A stretch of DNA of 64,000 nt from an uncultured Roseateles sp. (GCF_945956965.1 NZ_CAMFJS010000013.1:62001-126000); one strand, 5' to 3'. Shown: positions 38,427-47,520, counted from the first letter of the stretch. A program made the numbers and translations. The notes: generated from the sequence alone by a model not told the origin.

Positions 38427-41210
38427 TTGGCTAACAAAGCACAGAAAGACGGCGTGAGCGCACAGGCTCGGCCGACAAGCAAGGTGGCGATCAGCTGCCT
38501 GGTCGCGGCGCTGATGGGCGCTTTCGTGATGAGCAGCATGGCGCAGAGCGCACAAGCGGCGACCGGCGCGCCCGTGGCGCAGACGGCGTCGGCTCAATCC
38601 GCCAGCAGCCTGAGCTTGGAGCAGCTGTTCCGCGCCGAGTCCTACCGCGGCGAAAACGCCAAGGATGCCAAGTTCAGCCGCAGCGGCCGCTACCTGGCCT
38701 ATCTGTGGAACCCCTTCGGCGAACCCGGCACCGACTTGTATGTGCATGACACCAAGACCGGCAAGACGCAGCGCCTGAGCTCGCGCGCCTTGATGGCCGC
38801 CTTCGACGCGCCGGAAGATCTGGCCCGCTTCGACAAAAAGCTGGCGCAAAAGCGCAGCGAACTCGCCGAGCGCCAAGCCAAGGAAGAAGCGCAAGCCGCT
38901 TATCTACAAGGCAAGGATGTTGACCTGGGCCAGTGGGAAGCCGCCGCCCTGGAGCGTGTGAAGAAGGAACTGGCCGAGAAGAAGGCCAAGGACGACGCCC
39001 AAAAGGCCGCCGACAAGGCCGAGGCCGAGCGTGAGAAGGCGGCGATGGCCGCGCTGGAAGCCAAGCGCGCCGGCAAGCCCGTGCCTGCCGCTGCCGCAGC
39101 TTCAGCAGCCTCTACTGCTTCTTCCGCTGAGAAAGCCGACAAGCCCGAGAAAGAGAAAGAACTTTGGGAGCTGCGCGACGAGCTGAAGAAGAGCCTGGCC
39201 AAGAACAAGCTCAAGCCCACCGACCTCTACCCCGGCGTGACGCAAGTGGTGTGGGCCAATCAGAAGGATGAGCTGATCTTCCAATACCGCGGCAGCCTGT
39301 TCCGCTGGAGCGCTGCCGACGGCAAGCTGCAGCCCCTGGTGGCCACGCAGCGTGACTTGCGCATCGTCGCCTTCTCGCCCGATGACCAAGGCTTTGTCTA
39401 TATGGATGACAAGCGGGTGCTGCGCAGCCGCTTTGCCGAAGCTGGCGTGCAGGTGCTCAACCGCGAGCTGATCCACCCCGATGACGCTGACAAGAAGTAC
39501 AGCATCGACGCCACCACCATCAGCGAGAACGGCCGCTGGATGGCCCTGCTGGCCCGCGCCCCGCTGACCGGCCCCGACGGCAAGGCCTTGCCTGCCGATG
39601 CCGAAGGCCGCAAGGTCGAAATCATGGACTACGCCGAGCGCTTCGCCAAAGCCAAGAAGGTGGACCGCGAAGTCTCCGACGACAAGCGCAAGCAAAAGCC
39701 CCTGGCCATCTACATCCGCCAAGTGCCCGCCGCTGGCGAAGCCCCGCGCAAGCAGGCCGACGCCGTGTTCACCCAAGCCGGTGGCGACGGTTGGTTCGAG
39801 ATCAGCCCCATCGCCTGGGCGCGTGACGGCAGCCGCTATGCCTTCACCACCTGGGAGCGTGAGAAAGAGCTGTTCCGCCTTTACGTCGGCCGCGCCGACG
39901 AAAGCGCCAAGCCCGAGATGGTGCTGGAGCGCCGTGGCGATGTGGGCCACGAGGTCGTCAATGTGGTCGACCCCGAGTTCACCCCCGACGGCAAGCAAAT
40001 CGTGATGAGCTTGGACGACGCCGGCTACCGCCAGCCCTATGCCTGGGACATCGCGGCGCGTTCGCTGCGGCCGCTGCTCAAGGGTGACTTCGAGGCGCAC
40101 AACGTCATCGGCTTCACGCCCGACAGCAAGAGCATGTTCGTCACCGCCAACAAGGACGACTTCGCCGCCATGAACGTCTACCGCGTCAACCTTGCGGACG
40201 GCAGCATGCAGGCCCTGGGTCAGGCCGGTGACTATCACCGCGGCGCCGTGGTCTCGCACGACGGCCAATGGGCGGCCGCCAATGCCGGCCAGTGGACGGC
40301 ACGCCCCGAGCTCAAGCTGCTGAAGGCCGACAAGCCCGCGCCTGAGGCCGCCAAGGTCTTGACCGACAGCCACGACAAGGCCTGGGCGCAAGTCGACGCC
40401 CTGCGCCCCGAGCGCTTCACGTTCAAGAACCGCCATGGCGACAATATCTCGGCCTTTGTCTTCAAGCCCAAGGGCTGGCAAGCCAGCGACCGCCGCCCGG
40501 CCGTGATGTACGTCTACGGCGGCCCGCTGAATGACCGCCACACGGTGGAAAGCGACAGCTTCCAGCCCACGGCCTATGTGTTCGGCATGTATATGGCCGC
40601 CAAGCATGGCTATGTGATGGTGGCGGTGGACACGCGCGGTCATTCCAACTATGGCCGCCGCTTCTCCGACGCCAACTGGGAGCAAGCCGGCCTGCCGCAG
40701 ACCGAGGACCTGGAAGACGCCTACAAATACATCACCGCCAACTTCGGCGTGGACCCGGCGCGGGTGGGCCTGAACGGCTGGAGCTTCGGTGGCTTCCAGA
40801 CCCAGTACACCATGTACAGCAAGCCCGATCTGTTCGCCGCCGGCATTGCCGGTGCCGGCCCGACCGAATGGGAGAACTACAACAGCTGGTACAGCGGCCG
40901 CACCATTGGCAAGGTGGATCGCAGCAAGCCCAATCTGCGCAAGTACTCCCTGCTGCCCATGGCCAAGGGCCTGCGCAAGCCCCTGCTGCTGGTGCACGGC
41001 ATGATGGACCCGAACGTGCTGTACCAAGACACGGTCAACGTCTATCGCGCCTTGCTGGAATCCGGCAAGGAAGGCTTGGTGGACCTGTTCCTGGACCCGG
41101 ACGGCGAGCACGGCATGGGCGGCGCGGTCAAGGCCGTCGGCTGGCACCGCAAGTACGAAGCCTTCTGGCTGCAAAAGCTGGGCACGGTGCAGGGCCCCGT
41201 GGCGAAGTAA
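38427..41210 (+). CDS. S9 family peptidase (prolyl oligopeptidase/DPP-type) with coiled-coil insertion
   Basis: About 927 residues. TTG 38427 fits best: CAGGAG lies 8 bp upstream and a signal peptide follows (VAISCLVAALMGAFVMSSMAQSA read across residues 21-43, in part). An N-terminal beta-propeller contains an unusual charged helical insertion at about 125-216, rich in Lys/Glu/Ala and probably coiled coil. The C-terminal catalytic domain has the nucleophile in GWSFGGFQTQY, a second key residue in GMMDPNVLYQD and the His in DGEHGMGG. S9 enzymes cleave short peptides; this one should act in the periplasm. A strong terminator follows. Confidence 0.88.
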   Translation: MANKAQKDGVSAQARPTSKVAISCLVAALMGAFVMSSMAQSAQAATGAPVAQTASAQSASSLSLEQLFRAESYRGENAKDAKFSRSGRYLAYLWNPFGEPGTDLYVHDTKTGKTQRLSSRALMAAFDAPEDLARFDKKLAQKRSELAERQAKEEAQAAYLQGKDVDLGQWEAAALERVKKELAEKKAKDDAQKAADKAEAEREKAAMAALEAKRAGKPVPAAAAASAASTASSAEKADKPEKEKELWELRDELKKSLAKNKLKPTDLYPGVTQVVWANQKDELIFQYRGSLFRWSAADGKLQPLVATQRDLRIVAFSPDDQGFVYMDDKRVLRSRFAEAGVQVLNRELIHPDDADKKYSIDATTISENGRWMALLARAPLTGPDGKALPADAEGRKVEIMDYAERFAKAKKVDREVSDDKRKQKPLAIYIRQVPAAGEAPRKQADAVFTQAGGDGWFEISPIAWARDGSRYAFTTWEREKELFRLYVGRADESAKPEMVLERRGDVGHEVVNVVDPEFTPDGKQIVMSLDDAGYRQPYAWDIAARSLRPLLKGDFEAHNVIGFTPDSKSMFVTANKDDFAAMNVYRVNLADGSMQALGQAGDYHRGAVVSHDGQWAAANAGQWTARPELKLLKADKPAPEAAKVLTDSHDKAWAQVDALRPERFTFKNRHGDNISAFVFKPKGWQASDRRPAVMYVYGGPLNDRHTVESDSFQPTAYVFGMYMAAKHGYVMVAVDTRGHSNYGRRFSDANWEQAGLPQTEDLEDAYKYITANFGVDPARVGLNGWSFGGFQTQYTMYSKPDLFAAGIAGAGPTEWENYNSWYSGRTIGKVDRSKPNLRKYSLLPMAKGLRKPLLLVHGMMDPNVLYQDTVNVYRALLESGKEGLVDLFLDPDGEHGMGGAVKAVGWHRKYEAFWLQKLGTVQGPVAK

Positions 41211-41266
41211 GCAGGGTTGAGGTGTCTGCGTTTAGGTTTAGGCGCAGATGCAGCCAGTGCAGAAAA

Positions 41267-41291
41267 GGCGAGTCAACTGACTCGCCTTTTT
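41267..41291 (+). terminator. Rho-independent terminator after the S9 peptidase gene
   Basis: GGCGAGTCA and TGACTCGCC form a perfect 9-bp stem with a 2-nt loop, followed by TTTTT. AAAA on the other side may let it also serve the minus-strand GFA gene. Confidence 0.9.
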
Positions 41292-41321
41292 CATTGCTGG
41301 GTACTGGATCTTCTTCGGCGG

Positions 41322-41732
41322 CTATTCAGTGGACTCGAAGCCGGGATAGACCTTGTAGGAGGGCAGGTCTGCGCCTAGCTCGTACCAGGGCGCCTTGCTG
41401 CCAACAAAGACGTTGCGGCTTGGGGAAATCTTTGGATCGGAGTCCAGCGTTCCGAGTGTGATGACTGTTCCCTCGGGGGCGTCTAGCCGCCTGATGAAGA
41501 GTTGGGATCCGCACTTTGAGCAGAACAGCTTCTCTCGATTTTGAGAAGACCGATAGGCGGTGAGATGCGCTGCACCTTCAATCGTCAGCGCCCCGGTGGG
41601 CACAAGCGCGTTGCTTGAGAAGGCCGAGCCGTGAGCCTTTCGGCACATGGAGCAGTGGCAGTTCTCTGCATGCTCAATTGCTGAGGCCACGGCGTAGCGT
41701 ACAGATCGGCAGAGGCAGCTTCCGCTCAGCAT
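41322..41732 (-). CDS. GFA (glutathione-dependent formaldehyde-activating)/CENP-V family protein
   Basis: A 136-residue zinc protein. The Cys pattern GSCLCRSVRY, NCHCSMCRK and FCSKCGSQLF is diagnostic of the GFA fold. The family includes formaldehyde-glutathione adduct-forming enzymes, but most members lack a proven function. It is convergent with the S9 peptidase gene and shows no operon. Confidence 0.88.
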   Translation of the reverse strand: MLSGSCLCRSVRYAVASAIEHAENCHCSMCRKAHGSAFSSNALVPTGALTIEGAAHLTAYRSSQNREKLFCSKCGSQLFIRRLDAPEGTVITLGTLDSDPKISPSRNVFVGSKAPWYELGADLPSYKVYPGFESTE

Positions 41733-41795
41733 TTGTAGACGCCTTCTTGACGATTCAAATCGCCTCGTGGCGCCAGCCGGCGCCTTCGATCTTGA

Positions 41796-43322
41796 TCACG
41801 GCCGCGCAGCCGCCACGGCCACCACTTTCACCTTCTGTCCCGGCTTGGGATCGCTATCCAGCGCCCCATTCAGCAAACGCAGCTGAGCTTCGGCGCGCAC
41901 GCCCAAGGGGGAGTTCTTGGCCAGTTGGGCAAAGCCGCCGGTGGGGAAAGGCTGCAGGCGCAGCACCCAGGGCTGGGCCGCTTTGCGGTCGGCGGCGGTG
42001 AGGGCGCGAAAGCTCGCTTCCGCGTCGCGCATCTGCGGGCGGGCGCGGTAGATTGCACCCGCGTCGCGGCCCAGGTATTGCAAAACATATTGCTGTTGCT
42101 TGGGGCCGTCCACCAGGGTCAGCTCCACCGCTTGCCGCTGACCTTGGGCGTTACGCACCACGCCGTTGAAGTGGCTGGCGGGCAGGCCGTTGAGGCTGAG
42201 CTTTTCCACCTGCCCTTGCTCGGGCTTGAGCAGGCGGCGCAAGATGTCCTCATGCGAGCCGCCGGCCTTGGCGGGGATGGGGCGCAGCACCAGGGCTGCG
42301 TCACCGGCGGCGTTGACCAGGCTCACGGCCTCGGCGCCGTTATTGATCTTCCAGCCCATGGGGGCGCTGATGGCGAGGCCCAGGCCGGAGTGATAGAAGT
42401 TGCTGCCGCGGCTCAGGCCTTGTTCGGCGCTTTCGCCAAAGGTCATGCCTTCGATGGCCTTGAGGTAGGGCTCGCTGCCGTCGTCCTGGTAGTTGCCGTC
42501 GTCGGCCTTGTATTGGCCGGCGATCTCGCGGATCTGTGCCAGGCGCTGATCATTGCTGGGGTGCGAGGCCAGCCAACTGGCTTGCGTGGGCGCGGCGCGG
42601 CCCTCGGCCTTGGCTTGGTCGGCGGCAAAGCGTTCTTGCTGCTTGAGCACGCCGATCACATTGACCATGTTCTGCGGCCGGTAATGGCTGCGCGCCAGGT
42701 ATTCGGCGCCCAGGCCGTCGGCCTGCAATTCCTGATCGCGGCCATAAGAGGCGATATAGCCAGCGGCCGCGGTTTGCGAGGCCTGGCCCAGCATCTGCCC
42801 GGCGCCGCCCAGGCCTTGTGATTCCAGCACCGCGCCCAGCACGCTGGCGGCCAGCACGCCAAAGCCGGCGGTTTGCTGGCGGGTGGCGCGTTGCGCGCCG
42901 TGGCGGGCGGTGACGTGGCCGATTTCATGGCCGATGACACCGGCCAGATCGGCCTCGCTGTCCAGATAGGCCATGATGCCGCGCGTCACATAGACATACC
43001 CACCGGGCAGGGCGAAGGCGTTCACCTCCGGGCTGTCCAGCACGGTGAAATGCCATTCCAGGTTGGCGCGGTGGGATTGCTTGGCCAGGCGCTGGCCCAG
43101 CGCATTCACATAGGCTTGCAGCTTGGGGTCGGCCAGGGCTTGGTATTCCTGCAAGACCTGGGCGTGGGCTTTTTTGCCCTCCGCGATCTCGCTGGCTTCA
43201 TTCATCACCGAGCGTTCGGCCTGGCCCGTCACCGGGTTGACCACCACGCTGCCGCAGCCGCTTAAAAGCAATGCCGCTGCGGCTGCTGCGGCAGCCAGGC
43301 GACTCATGACCCGGCTGCGCAT
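41796..43322 (-). CDS. M48 family metalloprotease, lipoprotein (BepA/YfgC-like)
   Basis: About 508 residues from ATG 43322 (ATG 43307 is also possible). The signal peptide ends in the lipobox LLLSGC. The zinc site is GHEIGHVTARH (about residues 136-146), with the third ligand in QELQADGLGAEYL. The C-terminal part lacks clear TPR units but has the PIPAKAGG...LNGLPA type domain seen in periplasmic M48 proteins. Members act in outer-membrane protein quality control. Its start is 2 bp downstream of the UPF0149 stop, so the two genes form an operon. The open frame upstream of 43322 is a shadow. Confidence 0.9.
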   Translation of the reverse strand: MRSRVMSRLAAAAAAAALLLSGCGSVVVNPVTGQAERSVMNEASEIAEGKKAHAQVLQEYQALADPKLQAYVNALGQRLAKQSHRANLEWHFTVLDSPEVNAFALPGGYVYVTRGIMAYLDSEADLAGVIGHEIGHVTARHGAQRATRQQTAGFGVLAASVLGAVLESQGLGGAGQMLGQASQTAAAGYIASYGRDQELQADGLGAEYLARSHYRPQNMVNVIGVLKQQERFAADQAKAEGRAAPTQASWLASHPSNDQRLAQIREIAGQYKADDGNYQDDGSEPYLKAIEGMTFGESAEQGLSRGSNFYHSGLGLAISAPMGWKINNGAEAVSLVNAAGDAALVLRPIPAKAGGSHEDILRRLLKPEQGQVEKLSLNGLPASHFNGVVRNAQGQRQAVELTLVDGPKQQQYVLQYLGRDAGAIYRARPQMRDAEASFRALTAADRKAAQPWVLRLQPFPTGGFAQLAKNSPLGVRAEAQLRLLNGALDSDPKPGQKVKVVAVAAARP

Positions 43323-43324
43323 CT

Positions 43325-43978
43325 TCAGGCGGCTGTGTTGGGGTTGCGCAAGGCCCAGAGTTGCAAGACGTTGTCCAGCACCGAGCGGCTCAGGGCGTCG
43401 CGTTCCAGTGGGTCGTTCAAGCGGGCTTGCTCGGCCTCGCTCTGCAGGTTCTCGTCGCCGCCCAGCAGGGCGATGGGCGCCAGCAAGGGGCCGGTGATGG
43501 CGTCCTTGAACAGTGGCTCCCAGGCTTCGGGTGCCAGATCCACTGCGGTCAAAAAGCCCAGGGCCCAGACTTCGGCGTCGATCAGGTCTTCGCCTTCGTC
43601 TTGCTCGGCCACGCTGAAGATGGGCTCCCACAACTCGGGCTTGGCGGACCATTGCCAAGCGATGGAGCGCAGATGGCGCAGCACCAGCAGTTGCACGCGC
43701 TTGCGCTGCTTGCCGCTGACGAAGGGGTAGTTCTCGGGTTTGCTTTCGGCGTCCAGATCGTCGCCGTCACCGCCCCAGACTTCGGGCAGCCAAGTGGCGC
43801 CGGGCAGGGTGTGCAGCGCTTGCGGGCTCAGCAGCAGGCCGGCCAGATAGCCGTCCAGCGCCTCGATATTCATGGCGTCTACATTGGGCAGCTTGGTCAG
43901 CATGTCATCCAGGGTGGACAACTCCTCGTCGGAGAGGGGCTGATGGTCGGAGTTAGGGTCGTACTGAGGATATTCCAT
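43325..43978 (-). CDS. UPF0149 (YecA/YgfB) family protein
   Basis: A 217-residue acidic protein. LSDEELSTLDDMLTKLP and MNIEALDGYLAGLLLSP at the N-terminus and AEVWALGFLTAVDLAPEAW in the middle match the UPF0149 family. The C-terminal SEC-C zinc motif found in YecA is absent. Function unproven. First gene of the operon with the M48 protease. Confidence 0.85.
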   Translation of the reverse strand: MEYPQYDPNSDHQPLSDEELSTLDDMLTKLPNVDAMNIEALDGYLAGLLLSPQALHTLPGATWLPEVWGGDGDDLDAESKPENYPFVSGKQRKRVQLLVLRHLRSIAWQWSAKPELWEPIFSVAEQDEGEDLIDAEVWALGFLTAVDLAPEAWEPLFKDAITGPLLAPIALLGGDENLQSEAEQARLNDPLERDALSRSVLDNVLQLWALRNPNTAA

Positions 43979-44088
43979 GGGGTGATTGTCGCTGCTTCAC
44001 CGCGGTCAGGCGCTGCGCTGATTCAGCGCAGGCCCCGCCCGCTCGTCGAGCCGCCCTCCGCCTGGCGCCGGGGAGGGGCTGGCGGGCT

Positions 44089-44316
44089 TTAAAAACGGCT
44101 GCGCGCCTTCTTGCCGTCGAACTCGGCGATCTGGGTTTTCAGCAAGGCCATCAGCACGCGGGCATTGGCCTCTGTGAGGGTCAGCACGGTGCTGGGCTCG
44201 ATGCCCTCGACCGGTGTTTTCGGGGTGATCAAGGCATCGATCTTGAACAACATCTGACCGTGGATGTTGTTGCTGGCGGCCTTGAACTTCTGAACTTCAA
44301 TCGTGTACGTCTTCAT
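44089..44316 (-). CDS. Small conserved protein of unknown function
   Basis: A 75-residue protein from ATG 44316: MKTYTIEVQKFKAASNNIHG at the start, a middle part with TPVEGIEPSTVLTLTEANA, and a basic end (KKARSRF). It looks like a compact alpha/beta protein and resembles short hypothetical proteins common in Burkholderiales. It lies 9 bp after the DUF808 gene on the same strand, so probably one operon. Confidence 0.7.
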   Translation of the reverse strand: MKTYTIEVQKFKAASNNIHGQMLFKIDALITPKTPVEGIEPSTVLTLTEANARVLMALLKTQIAEFDGKKARSRF

Positions 44317-44325
44317 AGCAATATC

Positions 44326-45243
44326 CTAACCTTTTGCAAATGCGCCGCGCAGGCGCTGTGCCAGCGTGACACCGGCCAGCACCAGGGCGCCGGCCACCAC
44401 GCCCACCAAGCCGCTGCTGAGCAGCCCAGCCAAGCCGCCCAGCGGCCCCAGGCCCTGGGCCAGCTGTGCCGGCAGCTCATGCAAGAACGGCAAGCCATGG
44501 GCCAGGATGCCGCCACCGACCAGGAACATGGCGGCCGTGCCAGCCACCGCCAAGGCCTTCATCAACCAAGGTGCGGCCACCAGCAAAAGCCGGCCGATTT
44601 TCTGGCTGAAGCTGCCGCCGCGCCGGCTCAGGTAGAGCCCGGCGTCGTCCAGCTTGACGATGCCTGCCACCAGGCCGTAAACGCCCACCGTCATCAGCAC
44701 GGCAATGCCGCTGAGCACCAGCACCTGGGTGCTGAAGGCGGCGGCGCTGACGGTGCCCAGGGTGATGGCAATGATCTCGGCAGAGAGGATGAAATCGGTG
44801 CGGATGGCGCCGCGCACCTTGTCGGCTTCGAAGGCCAACAGGTCTTGCTGCGGGTTCAGCGCGGCTTGGCTGAGGGCGGCCTGGTCGGCGGCCAAGTCCT
44901 CGGCGCTGTGCAGGTATTTGTGCGCCAGTTTTTCAAAGCCCTCGAAGCAGAGATAGGCGCCACCCACCATCAGCAGCGGTGTCACGGCCCAGGGCGCCCA
45001 GGCGCTGATGGCCAGGGCCGCAGGCACCAGAATCGCCTTGTTCTTGAACGAGCCCTTGGCCACGGCCCAGACCACCGGCAACTCGCGCTCCGCTGCCACG
45101 CCGCTGACTTGCTGGGCGTTCAGGGCCAGGTCATCACCCAGTACGCCGGTGGTTTGTTTGGCAGCGGCCTTGGAGAGCAGGGCCACATCGTCCAGCACGG
45201 CGGCGATGTCATCGATCAGGAGCAAGAGGCTGGAAGCCGCCAT
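44326..45243 (-). CDS. DUF808 (YedI-like) inner-membrane protein
   Basis: A 305-residue protein with several transmembrane segments. The start SSLLLLIDDIAAVLDDVA, then KAAAKQTTGVLGDDLALNA and PLLMVGGAYLCFEGFEKL are the usual DUF808 blocks. Function is unknown; a transporter-like role is often assumed without proof. Confidence 0.88.
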   Translation of the reverse strand: MAASSLLLLIDDIAAVLDDVALLSKAAAKQTTGVLGDDLALNAQQVSGVAAERELPVVWAVAKGSFKNKAILVPAALAISAWAPWAVTPLLMVGGAYLCFEGFEKLAHKYLHSAEDLAADQAALSQAALNPQQDLLAFEADKVRGAIRTDFILSAEIIAITLGTVSAAAFSTQVLVLSGIAVLMTVGVYGLVAGIVKLDDAGLYLSRRGGSFSQKIGRLLLVAAPWLMKALAVAGTAAMFLVGGGILAHGLPFLHELPAQLAQGLGPLGGLAGLLSSGLVGVVAGALVLAGVTLAQRLRGAFAKG

Positions 45244-45338
45244 GGAATTCTTTCAACAAAGCTTGGGTGAATTGGGGCGCCACTGGGCAAGTCGTGGCGT
45301 GGCAAACTGGCGCCCATTCTCTCCTGAGGAATTGACTC

Positions 45339-45854
45339 GTGAAACTGATCTCTCTGGCTTTGGCCCTGCTGTCTCTCTCGTCCATCTCTGCGCAGGCTCA
45401 AGTGGCCGGCGCCCCTGTCGCTGCGGTTCCGGCCAGTGCCGCCGCATCCGCTGCGCTCAAGCCGGTTTACAACGAGCAGGCCGATGCGCGTGCCGAACTC
45501 AACCAGGCCCTGGCCACGGCCAATGCGCAAAAGAAGAATGTGCTGGTGGTCTTTGGCGCCAACTGGTGCGGCGACTGCCGTGCGCTGGACAAGAAGATGA
45601 GCGAAGGCAGCCTGGCTGCGCATGTGTCCAAGCGCCTGGTGGTGCTGAAAGTGGATGTGGGCCGTTTCAATCGCAACACCGATCTGGCCCAGCAAATGGG
45701 CGTGCCGCTGAAGAAGGGCATTCCGGCTGCCGCCGTGTTGGGCCGCGACGGCGAGGTCATCAAGGCCACCGGCGGCGGTGAGTTGGCCGATGCCCGCAAT
45801 ATGGGCGATGACGCGGTGCTGCGCGTTTTGCAGGGCCTGCACACCAACCCCTGA
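45339..45854 (+). CDS. Exported thioredoxin-like protein
   Basis: A 171-residue protein from GTG 45339. The signal peptide spans about residues 1-20 (ending AQA-Q), followed by an Ala-rich linker. The thioredoxin fold holds the active site GANWCGDCRALD (CGDC) and the cis-Pro loop GIPAAAVLG. The CGDC type and length suit a periplasmic thiol reductase or DsbD-C-like protein. It is divergent from the DUF808 gene. Confidence 0.88.
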   Translation: MKLISLALALLSLSSISAQAQVAGAPVAAVPASAAASAALKPVYNEQADARAELNQALATANAQKKNVLVVFGANWCGDCRALDKKMSEGSLAAHVSKRLVVLKVDVGRFNRNTDLAQQMGVPLKKGIPAAAVLGRDGEVIKATGGGELADARNMGDDAVLRVLQGLHTNP

Positions 45855-45930
45855 CTGTGGGTTTGAGCGGTATGTGAATTCTTGGGGTCAAGTGTTGCCT
45901 TTTGGCGCGGGGTGGACTACCTTTCGCCTC

Positions 45931-46785
45931 ATGGCACGTCCTCCACGCATTGAGTTCCCTGGGGCGGTTTACCACCTCAGTTCCTGGTGTGAACCTGGCG
46001 TCCCGGCATTTGCCGATGACGAGGACCGAGCGGCCTTTCTCGCCTTGTTGGCGCAGACCCTGCACCGCTTCGACGCGCAGCTTTTGTCCTACTGCCTGCT
46101 GCCCGACCATTTCCATTTGCTGCTGTTCACACGGCGCGGCAATTTGTCGCAGCTGATGCGGCATCTCTTGGGCGTCTATACCCAGCAGCATCACCTGCGC
46201 CATGGCGGCAGCGGCACCTTGTTCCATGGTCGCTTCAAGGCGGTGCTGGTGGACCGCGAAGCGCATCTGCTGGACACCTGCCGCTATATCGAACTGAACC
46301 CGCTGCGCTTGGGGCTGGTGAAGGACCTGGCCCAATGGCCTTGGTCGAGCTATCCCGCGCACGCCGGTTTGGCGCCCTTGCCGGAATGGCTGGAGGCCGA
46401 TGGCCTGTGGGCCTTTGTGCTGGGCCGCGCCTTGAGCGGTGCCGCCGATCGGCGCCGTGCGGCAGAGCGTTATGCCAAATTGCAGGCCAGCGATGCCCAG
46501 CTGCGCTTATGGCCGGGGCGTTTGCGCCAACAGATCTTTCTGGGTGACGAAGCCTTTGCGCGCCGTATGTTGGCGCAGGGGCGCCGTAGCCGTCCGGTGA
46601 GCAGCGCCAAGCCTGCGGCTGGGCAATGGGCCGCTTGGCTGGCGCGCAGTGCATCGCGTGAGCAGGCCTTGTATCAGGCCCATACCGAAGGCGGCATGAG
46701 CATGAGCGTGTTGGCGCAGACGCTGGGCCTGTCGGTGTCTCGGGTCAGCCGTTTGGTGGCCGCCTACGAGCGGGGCTTGGTCTAA
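45931..46785 (+). CDS. REP-associated tyrosine transposase-like protein (RAYT)
   Basis: About 284 residues, chosen at ATG 45931 (MARPPRIEFPGAVYHLSSWC), the family start. The Y1/IS200-type core has the metal-binding HFHLLLF (HxH), a Tyr in LLGVYTQQHH as probable nucleophile, and LFHGRFKAVLVDREAHLLDTCRYIELNPLR. A C-terminal extension of about 100 residues ends with a helix-turn-helix (MSVLAQTLGLSVSRVSRLVAAY). RAYTs are single-copy domesticated relatives of IS200/IS605 transposases tied to REP elements. The three 138-bp repeats just downstream contain REP-like hairpins, fitting that pairing. No flanking insertion-sequence ends were found. Confidence 0.88.
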   Translation: MARPPRIEFPGAVYHLSSWCEPGVPAFADDEDRAAFLALLAQTLHRFDAQLLSYCLLPDHFHLLLFTRRGNLSQLMRHLLGVYTQQHHLRHGGSGTLFHGRFKAVLVDREAHLLDTCRYIELNPLRLGLVKDLAQWPWSSYPAHAGLAPLPEWLEADGLWAFVLGRALSGAADRRRAAERYAKLQASDAQLRLWPGRLRQQIFLGDEAFARRMLAQGRRSRPVSSAKPAAGQWAAWLARSASREQALYQAHTEGGMSMSVLAQTLGLSVSRVSRLVAAYERGLV

Positions 46786-46855
46786 GGACAAAGCTCACGA
46801 GCTGGTCCTTCTGCAGGCCAGGCGAGCCAGCGCCTGCTGATGAGGCCGTGCCAAG

Positions 46856-46993
46856 TTCACGATCTGTCCCCGCCCGCTGTGGATAAGCGCGGGGGTAAGC
46901 TGCCCACAGCGGCTGCAAGTCCTTGATCTGACTGGACTTTCAATACGCTGCTGCAAATTTGAGCACGGTGGGTAGCTCGACCGCTGGGCTTGA
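46856..46993. repeat. 138-bp direct repeat, copy 1 (REP/BIME-like)
   Basis: Starts TTCACGATCTGTCCCC and ends GGGCTTGA. It holds CCGCTGTGG...CCACAGCGG, the hairpin GGGGGTAAGCTGCCCAC, the invariant block CTGCTGCAAATTTGAGCACG and the 9-mer TGTGGATAA (46878-46886). It is the most diverged of the three copies in its second hairpin. Confidence 0.9.
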
Positions 46994-47082
46994 GTTGGCC
47001 CCTGTGGCAGTGCGTCTGTGCGTCAGTGCGCCAAGACATCGAACAGTCGAAGGCGCGATTTCAGCGTTGGGTCCCCATCCGC

Positions 47083-47220
47083 TTCACGATCTGTCCCCGC
47101 CTGCTGTGGATAAGCGCGTGGGTAAGCTGCCCACAGCGGCCATAAGTCATTGATCTGACGAGGCTTTCAATACGCTGCTGCAAATTTGAGCACGGTGGGC
47201 AAATCGCCCGCAGGGCTTGA
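47083..47220. repeat. 138-bp direct repeat, copy 2 (REP/BIME-like)
   Basis: Same length as copies 1 and 3. GTGGGTAAGCTGCCCAC (47118-47134) forms a hairpin beginning with the GTGG typical of REP sequences, and GTGGGCAAATCGCCCGC forms a second hairpin near the end. TGTGGATAA lies at 47105-47113. Confidence 0.9.
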
Positions 47221-47352
47221 AGTGGCCAAGACGAACGCGCGTCCGTGGGTCAGCGAGTCAAGGCCTGAGTCCGGGTGGCCAAGTTGCCTGGCGGTTGGAA
47301 GCCCAAATCCAGCAGTGCTTCGCCAACGGCTTTCATCTGGCTTCAGGTGCAC

Positions 47353-47490
47353 TTCACGATCTGTCCCCGCCTGCTGTGGATAAGCGCGTGGGTAAGCTGC
47401 CCATAGCGACCGTAAGTCATTGATCGGAAATGGATTTCAATGCCGTGCTGCAAATTTGAGCACGGTGGGCAAGTTGCCCGCGGGGCTTGA
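47353..47490. repeat. 138-bp direct repeat, copy 3 (REP/BIME-like)
   Basis: Same boundaries as copies 1 and 2. The second hairpin is perfect here (GGGCAA-G-TTGCCC). TGTGGATAA lies at 47375-47383. The degenerate tail after each copy (GCGTC...GTCAGTGCG) continues here into the 3' end of the minus-strand gene at 47521. Confidence 0.9.
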
Positions 47491-47520
47491 TGGCGCCCCA
47501 GATCGAAGCGCCTCTGTACG

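Noticed and set aside
45931-46785. Active IS200/IS605 insertion sequence
   Set aside because: No TnpB, no terminal hairpins directly at the gene ends and a RAYT-specific C-terminal extension; single-copy domesticated type fits better.
46856-47490. Replication origin suggested by three DnaA boxes
   Set aside because: No dnaA, dnaN, parAB or AT-rich unwinding region is near, and the boxes are carried by a dispersed-type repeat.
46856-47490. CRISPR array
   Set aside because: Only three 138-bp repeats with unequal spacers of about 90 and 130 bp, and no cas genes.
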